64,000 bases of DNA, taken from Gibbula magus (taxonomy: Eukaryota > Mollusca > Gastropoda > Trochida > Trochidae). Each line of letters begins with the position of its first letter. The stretch's first letter is position 1. Made by a program: the position numbers and the translations under genes. The notes beneath the pieces are model-generated. The model did not search any database. It saw only the letters and a list, made by a program, of their open reading frames with translations, and had not been told where the DNA came from. Location: the NCBI GenBank assembly GCA_936450465.1, contig OW388289.1, forward strand, positions 80,679,093 to 80,743,092. The letters are read 5' to 3'. This document shows positions 1 to 11,807 of the stretch, in pieces.

Positions 1-580
1 CAAAATACCTACATGGTTGGGTAAACCATTTACTTCTAAATCTGTAGAGACTACGTAATTAAATGAAATGGTAAATAAATAACTCCAAAACTGTATATTT
101 CAATTTCTTTGAGTACTCATAAACTCTTTTGTTTGTTTGTTTACAATGTGGTAGTAATCAAAATGCTCTGCGCTTGAATTTAATAGACTTGATCTATATT
201 TAGACTGGAAAACACATTTACTAATTACTAATTAGCTTATTTTGGGTCGAAAGAAATCTGCGAAAAATTAAGTGTATATATTTAAGTGAGACAGATTTTT
301 AGCAAGTTTCTGGGATGTGTTTCAGCATACTCGATGGATCTTTAAGTCTTAAACGTACATATAAAGCCTAAAACGTTTTACTTTCCATTTCTTATATAAT
401 TCAATATAACCATTGTTTGAAATCCGACAGGAGTAATGTGAATAATAACATCACAATATAGTACAAATACAAATAAAAAGTCCAACATGGATGATTAACT
501 TTATCGTTTGATTCTATTGCTTATTTTTTTCAAATAATAACCTTTGATTGACATTCATTTCACGTGTAAAATACTCGGAT
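1..580. other. No recognisable feature
   Basis: AT-rich sequence. No open frame of note, no splice-bounded domain and no clear repeat was seen on either strand. Confidence 0.5.
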
Positions 581-585
581 CAAGA

Positions 586-606
586 GTTCGGGGTTCGAAA
601 CCCGAC
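586..606 (+). repeat. tRNA-like B-box, possible SINE scrap
   Basis: The segment contains GGTTCGAAACC flanked by complementary arms (GTTCGGG / CCCGAC), which has the form of a T-arm and B box of a tRNA-derived promoter. No convincing A box or full cloverleaf was found, so it is not called a tRNA. Confidence 0.3.
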
Positions 607-726
607 AGGGACTTGGAAATACCACAGATTTAACGTGATAATGCTGTCCGCAATAGAGAACTGTTCTACATTCAGTGAGTACGGTACAACACTACACTGT
701 ACAGTTTTTAATGCAGTACCACACAT

Positions 727-942
727 GGGCCGTGTTCAAGATATGTTTCAAAGTAATCGCTCAATTAGCGATTACTTTTAAACCTCTCTTGAACGCGATT
801 GCTCAATGTAGCGCTAGGTAGCAAGGCGAGCAAACATCGAGGAATTTGCACTGTGTCGTTCAAGAGAGAAGAAGCGCTCATTGAGCGCTACATTGAGCGA
901 TCAATGAGCGCTACGAAGCGCTTCATTTTGTTGAACCGCCGG
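727..942 (+). mobile_element. Short hairpin MITE, family A, copy 1
   Basis: A roughly 215-bp element starts GGGCCGTGTTCAAGAT and ends near TTGTTGAACCGCC. Its interior is made of small palindromes (TAATCGCTCAATTAGCGATTA, GAGCGCTACATTGAGCG). Related copies occur at 9043-9246, 31570-31755 and, inverted, 49453-49669. It codes for nothing. Confidence 0.75.
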
Positions 943-944
943 CT

Positions 945-1290
945 GGTTCGCTAGTTCCAGTCGATGCTCGCAGGTTTTACCGCAATGTATAGGTACATGG
1001 TGTTGCAGGATTTCAAGGGCAAGAAGGTGAACTCCCTCTGTCGGCCCTAATCGAAAGCATGTGACGTGCAAGGACTTCGTTGATGTGCCGATTTGCTGTA
1101 AATTTGCAACCACCACTAGAGCAGATATTTGTGCGCTGAATACAGCAGGCCACTGCATCACATCCCGCAATGAACGACAGCAGGCCACTGCATCACATCC
1201 CGCAATGAACGACAGCAGGCCACTGCATCACATCCCGCAATGAACGACAGCAGGTCGAAAAATACTCACGTTTCTTTTGCTGCTCAGTAT
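945..1290 (-). pseudogene. Tc1-like transposase remnant with one terminal repeat
   Basis: Read on the - strand, the translation holds decayed blocks of a Tc1/mariner-type transposase. These are a 'VMxW...FSAQISALVVV' segment, a 'TANRHINEVLARHM' segment in another frame, and a segment resembling the QDNAPxHC catalytic motif. The blocks lie in different frames and no intact ORF remains. The right edge (1264-1289) is nearly identical to the terminal repeat of the element at 22627-23408 (GTTTCTTTTGCTGxTCAGTA). The remnant probably marks the autonomous relative of that element. Assignment rests on motif spacing only. Confidence 0.5.
1143..1254. repeat. 35-bp tandem repeat, three copies
   Basis: Three near-identical 35-bp units begin at 1143, 1178 and 1213 (unit starts CAGCAGGCCACTGCATCACA), followed by a partial fourth. 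They lie inside the Tc1-like remnant. The period is not a multiple of three, so the duplication would have broken that reading frame. Confidence 0.9.
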
Positions 1291-1487
1291 ATTTTACCCG
1301 TATACCGTCTTAATTGAAATATTATACTTCCCTTGTAGAAATGGCATGTCTTGAGTCGTGTATAACCTAAGAGGAAATTACCTACTCGCCAGACAGTTTG
1401 ATCTGCCAATTAGTAAGAACATTACACAACAATGACAAAGTAATGGATACACTTTATCGCCTGAATAATCGGACCATAACCCACACA

Positions 1488-1960
1488 TACTTTTGTACAG
1501 TCTGATTAAAATCGACGGTTTTCCGAGGAAAAAATTTGCAAAATAGTGCATCTACCGGGATACGAACTCATATCGTTCAGAGGTTTCCTCGTAAAACCGT
1601 CTGATAACAGCCCGTAGACTCCCATGTTCTGACGCAATTCAGTTAACCAATCACAAAATCTCCAACAAAAACTTTCGGTGCGAGAAGCTAGGGGTAGATA
1701 ACTCCAAAGAGCTATCCTTTCGTCTGTTCCGAATGCTTTCAAAACAGCGACCGTTTAAAAACTATGAATGGATTGGTCAGCTATTTGACTGGGCTTTGGC
1801 TGCTCTGAACTGTTTCAGAACACACGCCAAAACGGGGTGTTCTCAGACCTTGTGGCGAGGAATCTACAGAACCTGTTCGTATCCCGGTAGATGCATTATT
1901 TTGCAAATTGTATTCCTCGGAGAGGGGTCGATTTTAATCAGACTGTACTTTTGTAAAAAC
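1488..1960. mobile_element. Foldback element with ~75-bp inverted ends
   Basis: The left arm (about 1493-1567) and right arm (about 1877-1955) are inverted copies sharing ACAGTCTGATTAAAATCGA, GCAAAATAxTGCATCTACC and GGGATACGAAC. The interior shows no coding sequence. Confidence 0.75.
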
Positions 1961-1964
1961 AGGC

Positions 1965-3080
1965 AGGGACTTCCTCGGTGGTTGCACGAGATTGTTTAGA
2001 CCTAATATCAGCCCAAGTATACATAGAACAAACGATGTCTTATGTTCCTCGGTAAATTATGTAACAGTAATTTAAACATTGTATTCAAGAACAAACTCAA
2101 GATTTAGTCAATTGAATTTCCTATTTGACCCATGCTTGGAAAGGGAAGCTAAAAGTGCAAAATCGCTGTTCTATCATATGCTACTATTAACATATAAATA
2201 CGAATTGAAAGATCCTGTAAATGCATACTGGTACCTATTGTCTAGTAGCTTTCACAGCAAGTCAAACTGTAACGTCCATGTCACAAAATCAATTCACGAT
2301 GTTGACAATAAATACGTTTGTAAAGAATTAACTTATGGAGAAAACTAATAAGATAAGATATTTCTCAATACGAGATGGAAATGTACAATAGACTGTAGCA
2401 ACTGGTCGATCTAACAACCTGCTTTACTTCACTGCCATGCATACTTAGTGAAAACAAGTTGTCTACATAGTGTCTATATGTGGCACATTTGCATATGATA
2501 TATATTGTTAAACGTCTTTTTATGTATTGCGATATGACAAGACATCAAAGCGATCTTGGGATTGATACGAGTATTGCTATTTTAAATGTAAATACGATTT
2601 CTAGCCTTTGAAACAATGATGGAGAGATCACCTTCTATATTTTACTCGGGGGACTTCCAACTGAACTTTGCTTTTCCCTTGGCCATATGGATTAACTGTA
2701 TGTTTCACATGTGTAAAACTGTTAACCAATGGAAATATTTCTTTGTAAAATGTTTCAATTGTCAGAATGTTCATATTAAAATGGCCGCTCGAAGTTAGTT
2801 CAACTGATCTGACTGATGTAGCAATACCTGAACACTCAAAGTGGAGTTTGAAATATGGTACAATAGTGGAATGGTCAAGCACCTTGCTGTCTGAACTCTC
2901 ATATTCTAATGAGGCCTACAAATCTACCTTTCACGCTGAAGAGTTCCACACCACTATCGCTTTAGACGTCGCACCATTTTCTTCCAAAACGACGAACAAT
3001 ACATGACACATGATATGCAACAACGTGCTACAGCGCCTTTAATATGGAATAAACCACATTTGCCTTGAGGGATATAAAGA
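1965..3080. other. No recognisable feature
   Basis: Contains short chance ORFs (for example 2079-2348 and 2767-3006) with no recognisable domain, splice context or repeat structure. Confidence 0.4.
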
Positions 3081-3084
3081 AGAA

Positions 3085-4575
3085 TATTATAAATGTTCAG
3101 GAATTGATGGATTCCCTGTTGATTTCTTTAGATTCCTCTGAAATGATTTTAAAGAATGGATATTTATATTCCTGAAAGACGGTTTATAACTACCACATAC
3201 TAAAGCAAATAAAGATAGTACTCTGTTAAACATGTGGTGACCAAACACTACCCTGAACGCTGGTTAAAATAACAAGTTCGTGTTTAACAAACCATAAATA
3301 AAAGACTTAAGATATGCTTGTAGATAAAACTACACATACAAATATAAGACAAGTACATGACATCATATTTGATATAAAAAAAGCAAGAAATATTCCAGGC
3401 TTGTGTATTTTAATTGATTTTGAAAATACCTATAACAGTTTTAAAAGATTAATTAATATAGGCCTCAACAAATTTGATTTCGGTCGTCAAATAATGCAAT
3501 CGATTAATGTACTTACATATCCAACAACTACTTGTGAAATACGAATTGGCAATTTATTTGATTTATTTTTAATAACAAAAGGAGTCTTGCGTAAAATATC
3601 CCCATTGTTTTCAGGCCGTAGGTATAAGAAGCACTTATGAACCAACCTCAACCAGCCTAATCACTATAGCATAGTGGTATCACCCATGCGCTTGGTGTGC
3701 AGGGGTATGGAGCTTTCGGGTTGGAGAAACATTTGCAAATTGATGTTTGAATTAACGAATTAGACTTACCATGCCTTGCCTATTTGTGTTAGTTACGAAC
3801 CGCCATCTTGGATTCGGTCTCATGAGTTGGGGTCTCTCTCGAATACTAGCCCACCCCCATGTTTTCAAGATGTTTGTTTGCCGGGCCCCCTGGTCTAATA
3901 CCCGCGAGAATACGGTAATACACACTAACTTTCATCTTAAACTCAACATCTCGGTATTTAATATAGATATTTGAAGAGGGGCATTATTAAGATAGTTGCC
4001 CGGTGTAGAGTGAAATTGCTTTACAATCCGGAGATTATCTGATAACACATCCATATATGAATTATTGACTATAGACAGTACAGTGGAGTGACGTCACTGG
4101 GTGTTTGTAAGATAAGGAATAACGACACTTTAAGGTAAATTAATGTTTCTTGATTATAAATACTACAAATTAGGTCAATATGCTATTATTTATAAATGGC
4201 GCCGAAGACACACACAATAATACATTCTATAAGATGTCTGGTCTGAAAATAAATACAGACATGACTCAATGGCAGGTTGTAAACAAATTTTATGTACAAA
4301 TTTGAAAATGAATTGTATAATGGAGATTTCAAAGTTTTATAAATTAAACATTTACTTCAAACCTTGCTGATTTATGGGTAATCAATAAAAAGACAAACAA
4401 ATAAATAGATTATTAGCAGTATGCAGAACAAGAAATTTAACATTGATTGGAAAATTCACTATCATCAAGACCCTAGTCCTTTCTAAATTAGTACATATTT
4501 TCAGTTCATTGCCCAATTCTCCAAATAACTTAATTATTAATTCTCTTGAGGAGGCAAACACCACTTGATATTTGT
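3085..4575 (+). pseudogene. Decayed LINE reverse transcriptase (L1/Tx1-like)
   Basis: Reverse-transcriptase blocks appear in order on the + strand but in several frames. A GIDGFPVDFF block at about 3093-3125 is the start of the palm and is typical of L1/Tx1-type RT. A longer open piece (3314-3640) holds RQVHDIIFD and the first catalytic-Asp region as CILIDFENTYNS. A SGLKINTDMTQ block lies near 4232-4270. A C-terminal LTLIGKFTIIKTLVLSKL block lies at about 4440-4495. The YADD catalytic box is not visible, and 3645-4190 has no RT similarity and is probably an insertion. Dead copy; clade assignment is tentative. Confidence 0.7.
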
Positions 4576-4579
4576 AACA

Positions 4580-5905
4580 AGAGGGAACTGATATTTGATT
4601 ATTGTGAATTTAACTGAAGTAATATTCTTAATTCCTATAGGTATAGCTTGAAAGATGTTCAACTTATTAATTTGTTCTTACAGATTTCTACTAAAAGTTA
4701 TTTATACTTAAGGAGACTTGTTGAGAATGAATCGCGTTGACATCGGTATTTCTAATTTGTGCAGTAATGTTTCTGAGAGCATTTGTCATGTTGGGAATGC
4801 CGTATAACCACAACGTTCTGGAATGAACTTGAACTTTTGATAAGTAACTACAAATCAAGTATTTTACAACAAGAACTAACAATTTCAAAATACTGGATTT
4901 GATAATCAAATATCAAGCACCTCGGAAGGCCCTTCCCGTCAATCTGTAGATGCATCAGCTCATATACTCGGGAAAGTTTAGATATACATTGTAACTATTA
5001 CTTATTGGGCTCACAGAATCGGGGTATTATAGTACTATGGTAGCGGATTCAAATTAACTGGTGGTGTAGAATGGGGAATTATTTGAAAGTGCAATCGTGA
5101 TCCATCTAACAACTACCTAGTAATGTTTGACAAGGGTTTGCATAACTGTTGTAATGGAGCAAACAGTTCGCAGAAATAAGATCATAAACCGCATTCAGTG
5201 AATCATGAATCCAACTTTCCATCTCAGGCATCTGTGAACAAAACGTATACAAACGTGTATCATTCCAGGAACAGAAGCACGTATATCTAGTTTTTCAGGA
5301 TTACGCTGTAGCAGACTAATTGATCTGAAAAATTCCTTTAAAACACCTTTGTGCACTTTATGCTACATATGGAATGTTCGTTGTCATATTTGTTAGGACA
5401 GGAGACACGTGTCACAGTAAGCAGCTTGTATACACTTCACATGCTGTGCTGCGCGCTTTGACCTATAACACTCTTCTGAGTCAGCATTCCCAATCCCTCG
5501 TAATGAATAGTGCCATTCATGAATACAATAACATGATAACTTACCAATGAAAAAGTTCAGCATATTTGATCGCCTTCATACAAGCGATCTCATCGGTTGG
5601 TTACTACAGTACACAACATAAATTGAGTAAAGAAATACACCATTTAAACACTCAAACGAGCTACAAGTGACATATACATGTTTTAAATTGAATGCTCAAA
5701 AGATCCATGTGCAAATTCTTTTAAAGCATGTTACGGAGAAACATGTAACAGTGTGTTCCATCACTGCGTTCCAGGGCAGTATTGTAAGTACATGTAGGGT
5801 GTTGGAATGTCAGGTAGATCACATATTTCAATCAAAATGACATTTACAGATGCCTCGTGGATAAAAAAAATGTTTATTCCTAAACACTGCCTTGGATGGT
5901 TGAAT
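4580..5905. other. Upstream region of the first chitin-binding gene
   Basis: No coding exon, terminal repeats or tandem array recognised. The proximal part may carry regulatory sites, but only the TATA-like box at 5911 can be pointed to. Confidence 0.4.
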
Positions 5906-5910
5906 GCTGG

Positions 5911-5918
5911 TATATAAA
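5911..5918 (+). promoter_or_regulatory. TATA box of gene 1
   Basis: TATATAAAG lies 71 bases before the start codon. The two paralogous genes carry TATAAAG at matching positions (11736 and 34615), which supports a real core promoter. Confidence 0.65.
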
Positions 5919-5981
5919 GAATATTCACGTAAAGCATTGTAAGGTGATGTGTTCACCAGACATCTAACTATTCTTGACAAT

Positions 5982-8900
5982 ATGTGGACAATCTGTGGGG
6001 TTATATTGCTTGCCTGTGGCGTAATTGCACAAGGACAGGGTGAGTTGTGATTTCACCTCTATTTAATCATAAGTTGTTCTATAAACTTGCTATTCTTTTA
6101 TTCATACCAGTTGAAGTCATAGAAAATTCATATTATTTACACATAAAAACATATATTCTTATTGAATTTACATTATATCCTTTCCTTTATATCGGTTCTA
6201 GTTATATCACACTCATATTCTTTATTCAAAAATATATTCAGAATACATTCATATCCTTTTGTGGATAGTTTATTTATTCATTTTATTTATTTCATATTAT
6301 TCAAATTTCATCCAAAGTTGTTTTAAATTATGTAAATTATATTCATATTACATACTTAAAGACACATTTTGTTGATATAACATCAATATTGTTATATTTA
6401 TATCACCTCAAGTCATATTAATCCATACTTTTATTTATATCAGTTTTTGTTACATTTTACACATGTTATACTCAAGATTTTGAAGGTTGCTATATATTTG
6501 CATAACCAACTCTAAAAATAATTATAATTGTAACTTATATTGAGTGTAAGTTCATATACGTAAATGTGATGATAATAAAAATATATTTGTACAAAGGTAG
6601 GTACATATGTAGAGTTAAAAAAACTAATGATTTTGTACAACAAAGCGAGATAACATGCTGCCTTTAATCTTCCGTTAAAGATTTAATCCCATAAGAATGA
6701 TGTTATTAACAGTTATTCCCTTCAAGTGTTCCCACATAAACATTTGGTAAGGTACATGTCCGAGGACCCTCCTGTCTCAGGGTAAAACGTATACGCTCCT
6801 CTCGACTTAAACACACTGGGTGCGGACCCCACATAAACCTTCGCGCTGTGACCTCTGATCCAGCCAATCAACTCATTTTATCGCCATGGTTTGTGATAAC
6901 ATTTCAGCCAACCACAGAGAGCCTTTTAAACTACAGTTGGCTTTCGCTCCCCCGCCCTTCCTCAAGCGATCGGGAATGGTTATCATATTCGAGTTTAAGT
7001 TAGTTATCCGGTTCAGTTTATTACAGCAGATCATGCACATTTTAACCTGAAATTATATTTGCATTCATCAAAGTAGGCGCAGTAAACTTTTGATGAATAT
7101 TTTCGGAAATCTGTGATCCGTCGCCTTTTAAGCAATATCAGTGGTCGTCTATTTGTATATAGTTTCTATCCCACAGGTCACAGCGGGAATATGTATGTAG
7201 GGGTTTGCACCCAGGGTATATAAGTGGAGAGAAGCGTATGCATTTTACCATAAGACAGGATGGTCCGAGGACATTAACAGGGGTCCTTTTTATTTATTGG
7301 GAGGGAGCTCTCTTTCATACCAGTTCAGTAATACTTTTAACCACAATTCTTACTCAAAATGTAGTTCTAGTCATATTAGACCCATAATCAAAACAACAAT
7401 CCTTATAATGTTCATCAAAGTGGCCAATTGGAACACAGTTCGATTAACACACAAAACACACATTCAACAAAGGATGTGAGGGAAATGCATGACATGTATT
7501 GCACACCCTAAGCGCTAAAATAATGCGATAAAAGTTCACATATGTGCAGAAACCAGCCATTATGTTGCAACGACTGTATATAAAACGAGCAAAACTGCTG
7601 TGTCATCACATATATTGTTAACTGCAGAAGTCACGATTGACGAAAATGTTCACGATTGACAGACATCATTTCCTCCATTGACAGAAAACGTTGTCTTTGC
7701 CACAATTGGCAGACTGAAAATAATTACCGCTATGGACCGAAAACATTGCAACGGTTGACAAAAATATAACCACGATTGACATAATACATTGTCATTGTCA
7801 CGATTGACAGAAACCTTTGCCACGATTAACTGAAAACATTCCCACGACCTAAAGAAACAGACAGAAAACTGACAGAAAACAAAAATAATATTGACACGAT
7901 AGACAGAAAACATTGTGTTAATGAACGGAAAGAACAATTATTGGTTGATAAAAACATTGTCTAACCAATTGCTGCACATTTTCTTCTCCTAATTAGCTGT
8001 GTTATTTTCTTCACCAGACAACTTATGCAACCAGCTGGAGAACGGTACAGGTATTGTGCCAGTGGGTGTCCCAGGGTGCCGCCATTTCTACCAATGTAAC
8101 AACTGGGTCCCATATCTGCGCCAGTGTGCTGGCGGCACTTACTTCAACCCGACGGACATAACATGCGATAGTACCATCTGTGTGGAGGGTAGGAACCTGC
8201 AACAGTTGGGTACGTTTACGCTACATCAAACTTCATTCATCATCAAGGTGAAGAGATTTAGAGTTTAACGCTCCTTCAAGATTATTTCATTTAAAAAAAC
8301 GGCTACTAGTATTATTACAGGAAACACCATTGTGGTTATGCATTGCGAAACCTGCAAGCATCGGCTGGAACTATTGAACCATGGTTGGTCCTGCAGTGAC
8401 TTAGAGACCACCATTAATTTCATTTAAGAAATAATCTAATTTTGCATCTAAACAAAATTTAATCATGAATACGTTTCTTTTGCTCCGTTGTATTTGTATA
8501 GAAAGAGGTTGCGCCTAACTTACCTCTTAAACAACGTTCGCCCAATGTTACATATCAATATGTTTTAAATGCATATTTTGATATGAACAAACGTGTTGTG
8601 TTATCTCATGAGCCTAATAAAACCGGCTGCTTTCGTTTTACAAACTGCAATGATGTTATATTGTGTACAATTCAAATATGACATGTTTACAAGGGTTATA
8701 GCGAAAACGGCACATGGGCAAAACGCAACAACTTTGTCTGGCGAAAACGGCACCTAACTGGCGAACACGGTGGCAAGAGGATGTATATATATATAATACT
8801 CAGGACATTTCAATCATGATACTGATATGCCATGGTTTGGTATTCCAGGCAACTAAAGAGGTCATTAGGACCTTCGAGTCTTGTAAACCATAGGCGACGT

Positions 8901-10062
8901 GTTGGGCCATAGGCCACTTTTTCCACAGCCTGAAATCTTTTGGGGGGAACCAACATCGAGATGTAAACGCAAATCCAGATATTTAAGACCAAATATAGAA
9001 AGAAAAACTTTGATTTTGCAAGGTACCTCCCCAAAAATGTCAGGGCCGTGTTCAAGATGAGCGATTACTTTTAAACCTATCTTGAACGCGATTGCTCAAT
9101 GTAGCGCTACGTAGCAAGGCGAGCAAAACCTAGGAATTTGCACTGTGTCGTTCAAGAGAGAATTAGCGCTACTTGAGCGCTACATTGAGCGCTACATTGA
9201 GCGATCAATGAGCAAATGAAGCGCTCGCTGTTACTGAACGGGGCCCAGGTTTTTGGGATGTAGTGGTTCTTGGGAAGGCGAAAGTGTCCTATTTCCGGCT
9301 TTAAGGACTAAAACGGCATTGACAAATACCCAAAATATGACCTGATTTCCAATCATTGGGCAAACTGTAGTAACATTCAATGCTAAAAGGTTATCTCTGA
9401 CGCCCAAATATTACACCTTGACGTCCCTATAACAAGACCCCCCCCCCCCCCCCCCCCCTTACAAAGTTCCCGACCTTGCTCCCCCCCCCACCCCCCCCCC
9501 ACCCCCCCCCCCCCTACGCCTATGTAATAGGGTAGGGTCTATATAAGTATATGTATTTCAAACGCTCTTACACGCGATACATGCCCCATGTGGGTGCGTT
9601 GTCTAAACATAATAAAACAAAAAGGTTGAAAACGTCTTTCTTAACTTCAGGCGCGATTTAATAATTATTTCTCAAATGTTTCATGTAGATATCTTAAGAT
9701 GAACCTGTTTATCTGTCTGTCCGTCCGTTTGGTACGGTAGGATTTGTAATAGGTTGAACTCGCAGTCAAAATATCAAACTACAATGTTACAACATCATCG
9801 AAAGTATGTGAATGTAAAAGTATGTAACCACTTTTTAAAAATGCATTTAATAAATTCTCCTAAACCTTTTTTGGTGATTTTTAAAGACTGCGTCCCCGGG
9901 GTACAGCCAGGTACCGACTGCCGTGAGTACGTGACCTGCGTCAACAACCAGAAGGTCTTCACCTGGTGTGGAAATGGAACCATGTACAGCAACTTCTTCA
10001 GCGTCTGCGTCCATGAGGACCATCAACTGGAAATTGAACAACAGTGTATCCTTAACAACTAG
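5982..10062 (+). CDS. Secreted protein with two chitin-binding (CBM14-like) domains, gene 1
   Basis: Predicted spliced gene with exons 5982-6039, 8018-8209 and 9887-10062 (141 residues). Both introns begin GT, end AG and are phase 1. Exon 1 codes a signal peptide (MWTICGVILLACGVIAQGQ). Exon 2 codes a canonical peritrophin-A/CBM14 domain with cysteine spacing C-x16-C-x5-C-x9-C-x12-C-x4-C. Exon 3 codes a second six-cysteine domain, C-x9-C-x5-C-x9-C-x12-C-x12-C, with an NGTMYS motif that is a possible N-glycosylation site. Such domains bind chitin in extracellular matrices, gut lining or shell; the role here is not known. Two paralogues follow on the same strand. Exon boundaries are inferred from splice consensus, frame and paralogue agreement, not transcripts. 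Confidence 0.85.
6751..7280. mobile_element. Foldback element in intron 1 of gene 1
   Basis: The left arm (about 6755-6832) and right arm (about 7199-7277) are inverted copies sharing GTCCGAGGACC-TCCTGTCT, GGTAAAA-G-ATACGCT-CTC and CTGGGTGC. About 370 bp of non-coding interior separates them. Confidence 0.75.
7630..7960. repeat. Degenerate ~30-bp tandem repeat
   Basis: Repeated variants of CACGATTGACAGAAAACATT occur about ten times with irregular spacing, ending shortly before the acceptor of exon 2 of gene 1. The copies are too diverged for a clean period. Confidence 0.7.
9043..9246 (+). mobile_element. Short hairpin MITE, family A, copy 2
   Basis: Starts GGGCCGTGTTCAAGATGAGC and ends CTGAACGGGGCCC. 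The interior palindromes GAGCGCTACATTGAGCG are shared with copy 1 at 727-942. It lies in intron 2 of gene 1. Confidence 0.75.
9438..9514. repeat. Poly-C tracts
   Basis: A run of 21 C is followed by a second C-rich run broken by single A residues. Lengths in such tracts are prone to sequencing and assembly error. Confidence 0.9.
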
Positions 10063-10260
10063 AAGATCAACAGTGTATCCTTAACAACTAGAAGATCAAC
10101 AGTGTTTCCTTGACAACTAGAAGATCAACAGTGTTTCCTTGACAAGAAGATGATCATTAGCGTTTCTTTGACAATAACTAGAAAATCAACAGGGTTTCCT
10201 TGGAAAAGCACTAGATGATCAACAACGTTACCTTGGTAACATATTAAAGATCAGTTGTAC
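10045..10260 (+). repeat. 29-bp tandem repeat over the stop codon and 3' UTR of gene 1
   Basis: The unit (CAACAGTGTATCCTTAACAA plus CTAGAAGAT) first occurs as the final codons and TAG of gene 1. It is then repeated about six times with increasing divergence, so part of the 3' UTR is copied from the last codons plus the stop. Confidence 0.85.
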
Positions 10261-10337
10261 TTTCTTTAAAGAACTTTAAGATCAGCATGACACGACAACT
10301 AGAGCCCAATGCAACAACAACTACACATAAATAGAGC

Positions 10338-10343
10338 AATAAA
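10338..10343 (+). terminator. Polyadenylation signal of gene 1
   Basis: AATAAA about 275 bases after the stop codon, beyond the 29-bp repeats. Confidence 0.5.
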
Positions 10344-10659
10344 ACATCTAACACTGTCCATTCTTCTCGTTATTTTTTATTTTGAAATCAGTCATGTTTA
10401 ATAATGATCTGCAACGTTACTTCCATATGGTCAACATACCATAGGGAACAGTGGTGTATTCGTTAGTAGACTGACATACTTTTTACGCATTCGGTGTATA
10501 CATATAATCATTACGGAATATATTTATTCTACGGAGTTGCTTACACGATGGTGTTGAGCATGCACCATCATCAAACAATCAACTGTGATGGGTTAATTGT
10601 TAGTAATTCACTATCACTAATGGTAAAATGTTGATGTTATCACCAGAAACATCTCCGAG

Positions 10660-10975
10660 CGAATCAAGTAATTCTATATTTAAAAGAAATCAGATTCATT
10701 TGACTGTCGCACGATACAATAATAAGTATCTGCAGTAGTTTGACTCAATTAATAGGTGACTATGGTTAAATTTTAGTACAACTATCTTTGTTTAATGAAG
10801 ACAGGGGTAGGAAATGAAATTTCACCAACAAATGTTGTGAATGTGTGCAGAATTAGGCACAATTATTAATATTCACATAGAATATGTCTTATATGTCGAT
10901 GAACAGTTGTGTTCTATCAAAAATAAAACAAAATTAGGAATTTTAAAATTTAAAATTTCATATTTTAAAAAGGGT
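10660..10975 (-). repeat. Dispersed repeat shared with 50360-50690
   Basis: In inverted orientation this segment matches the interior of the terminal-repeat element at 50224-50733. Shared stretches include GTCGATGAACAGTTGTGTT and a run of AAAATTTAAAATTT. Its own ends are not recognisable. Confidence 0.65.
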
Positions 10976-10979
10976 GAAG

Positions 10980-11730
10980 GGGCGGTTGGGCACATGTTCT
11001 TATCAACATCCTCTGAATGTCGAGCGGTATGGTTGGTATTAAGGTATGGTTGGTTGGAGAAAACAAAATCCATGAATAACTGATTTTATTGTGACCAGAC
11101 ACGACATTATGGAGCCAATGAATCCTCCTCCTCACTTAGTATTATGTATTCCACTTTTAAGTGCTCTTCAAAAACCTGAAGCTTATTATCAAACCTTATA
11201 TATTCACAATAAACATGTTTGCCCAGAGGTTTTATATATGTTCATATCAATCACAATGGCCTTCAAAGACCTATAGCAAATTAAAACAAAACAACTTGAA
11301 TATAGATCGAAGAATCCTACAAAGTCATAACCATGGTAACAGCAATATATATCAGCAAACGTTGAGGTAACATGGAGCTCGTTCTACACACTGCAGCACG
11401 ATAGCTCATTTAGTCTCCGTCCAAAGTGTGCTTTTGTAGTCAGGATAGTAACAGGTAGTCAGGATCTCTAACAGTAACTATATACCGATGGTGCATGTGT
11501 TCTGGTCTAAGTGACTAAACTCCTCAAGGGAAAGTGTGATAACAAAATTTAATTAGCACAGGACGTGGAAGCGTCGTCACCATAGTGTCACTCTTTGCAT
11601 TTAACGCCAGCAGCGCCCTCTGTGAATGTGTACATCAGGGGAGATTACCCTCACACCGTTTTGATTTTACTTTGACACCTTTGTTCACCTCTAATCTCGA
11701 TAGAGCGGGTTAATTACATATTTTCAGCCT
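10980..11730. other. Intergenic region upstream of gene 2
   Basis: No coding exon or repeat structure recognised before the TATA-like box at 11736. Confidence 0.4.
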
Positions 11731-11735
11731 AGACG

Positions 11736-11742
11736 TATAAAG
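11736..11742 (+). promoter_or_regulatory. TATA box of gene 2
   Basis: TATAAAG about 70 bases before the ATG, the same spacing as in gene 1. Confidence 0.65.
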
Positions 11743-11807
11743 AAGCTGGATCTTACCGACTTTTTCGTTTTTCAAGTTGAGGGCAAGAGGCGGAAAGATC
11801 GCACAAC

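Noticed and set aside
901..1188. 95-codon - strand frame as a gene
   Set aside because: Explained by a MITE end plus decayed Tc1-like transposase and a 35-bp tandem repeat.
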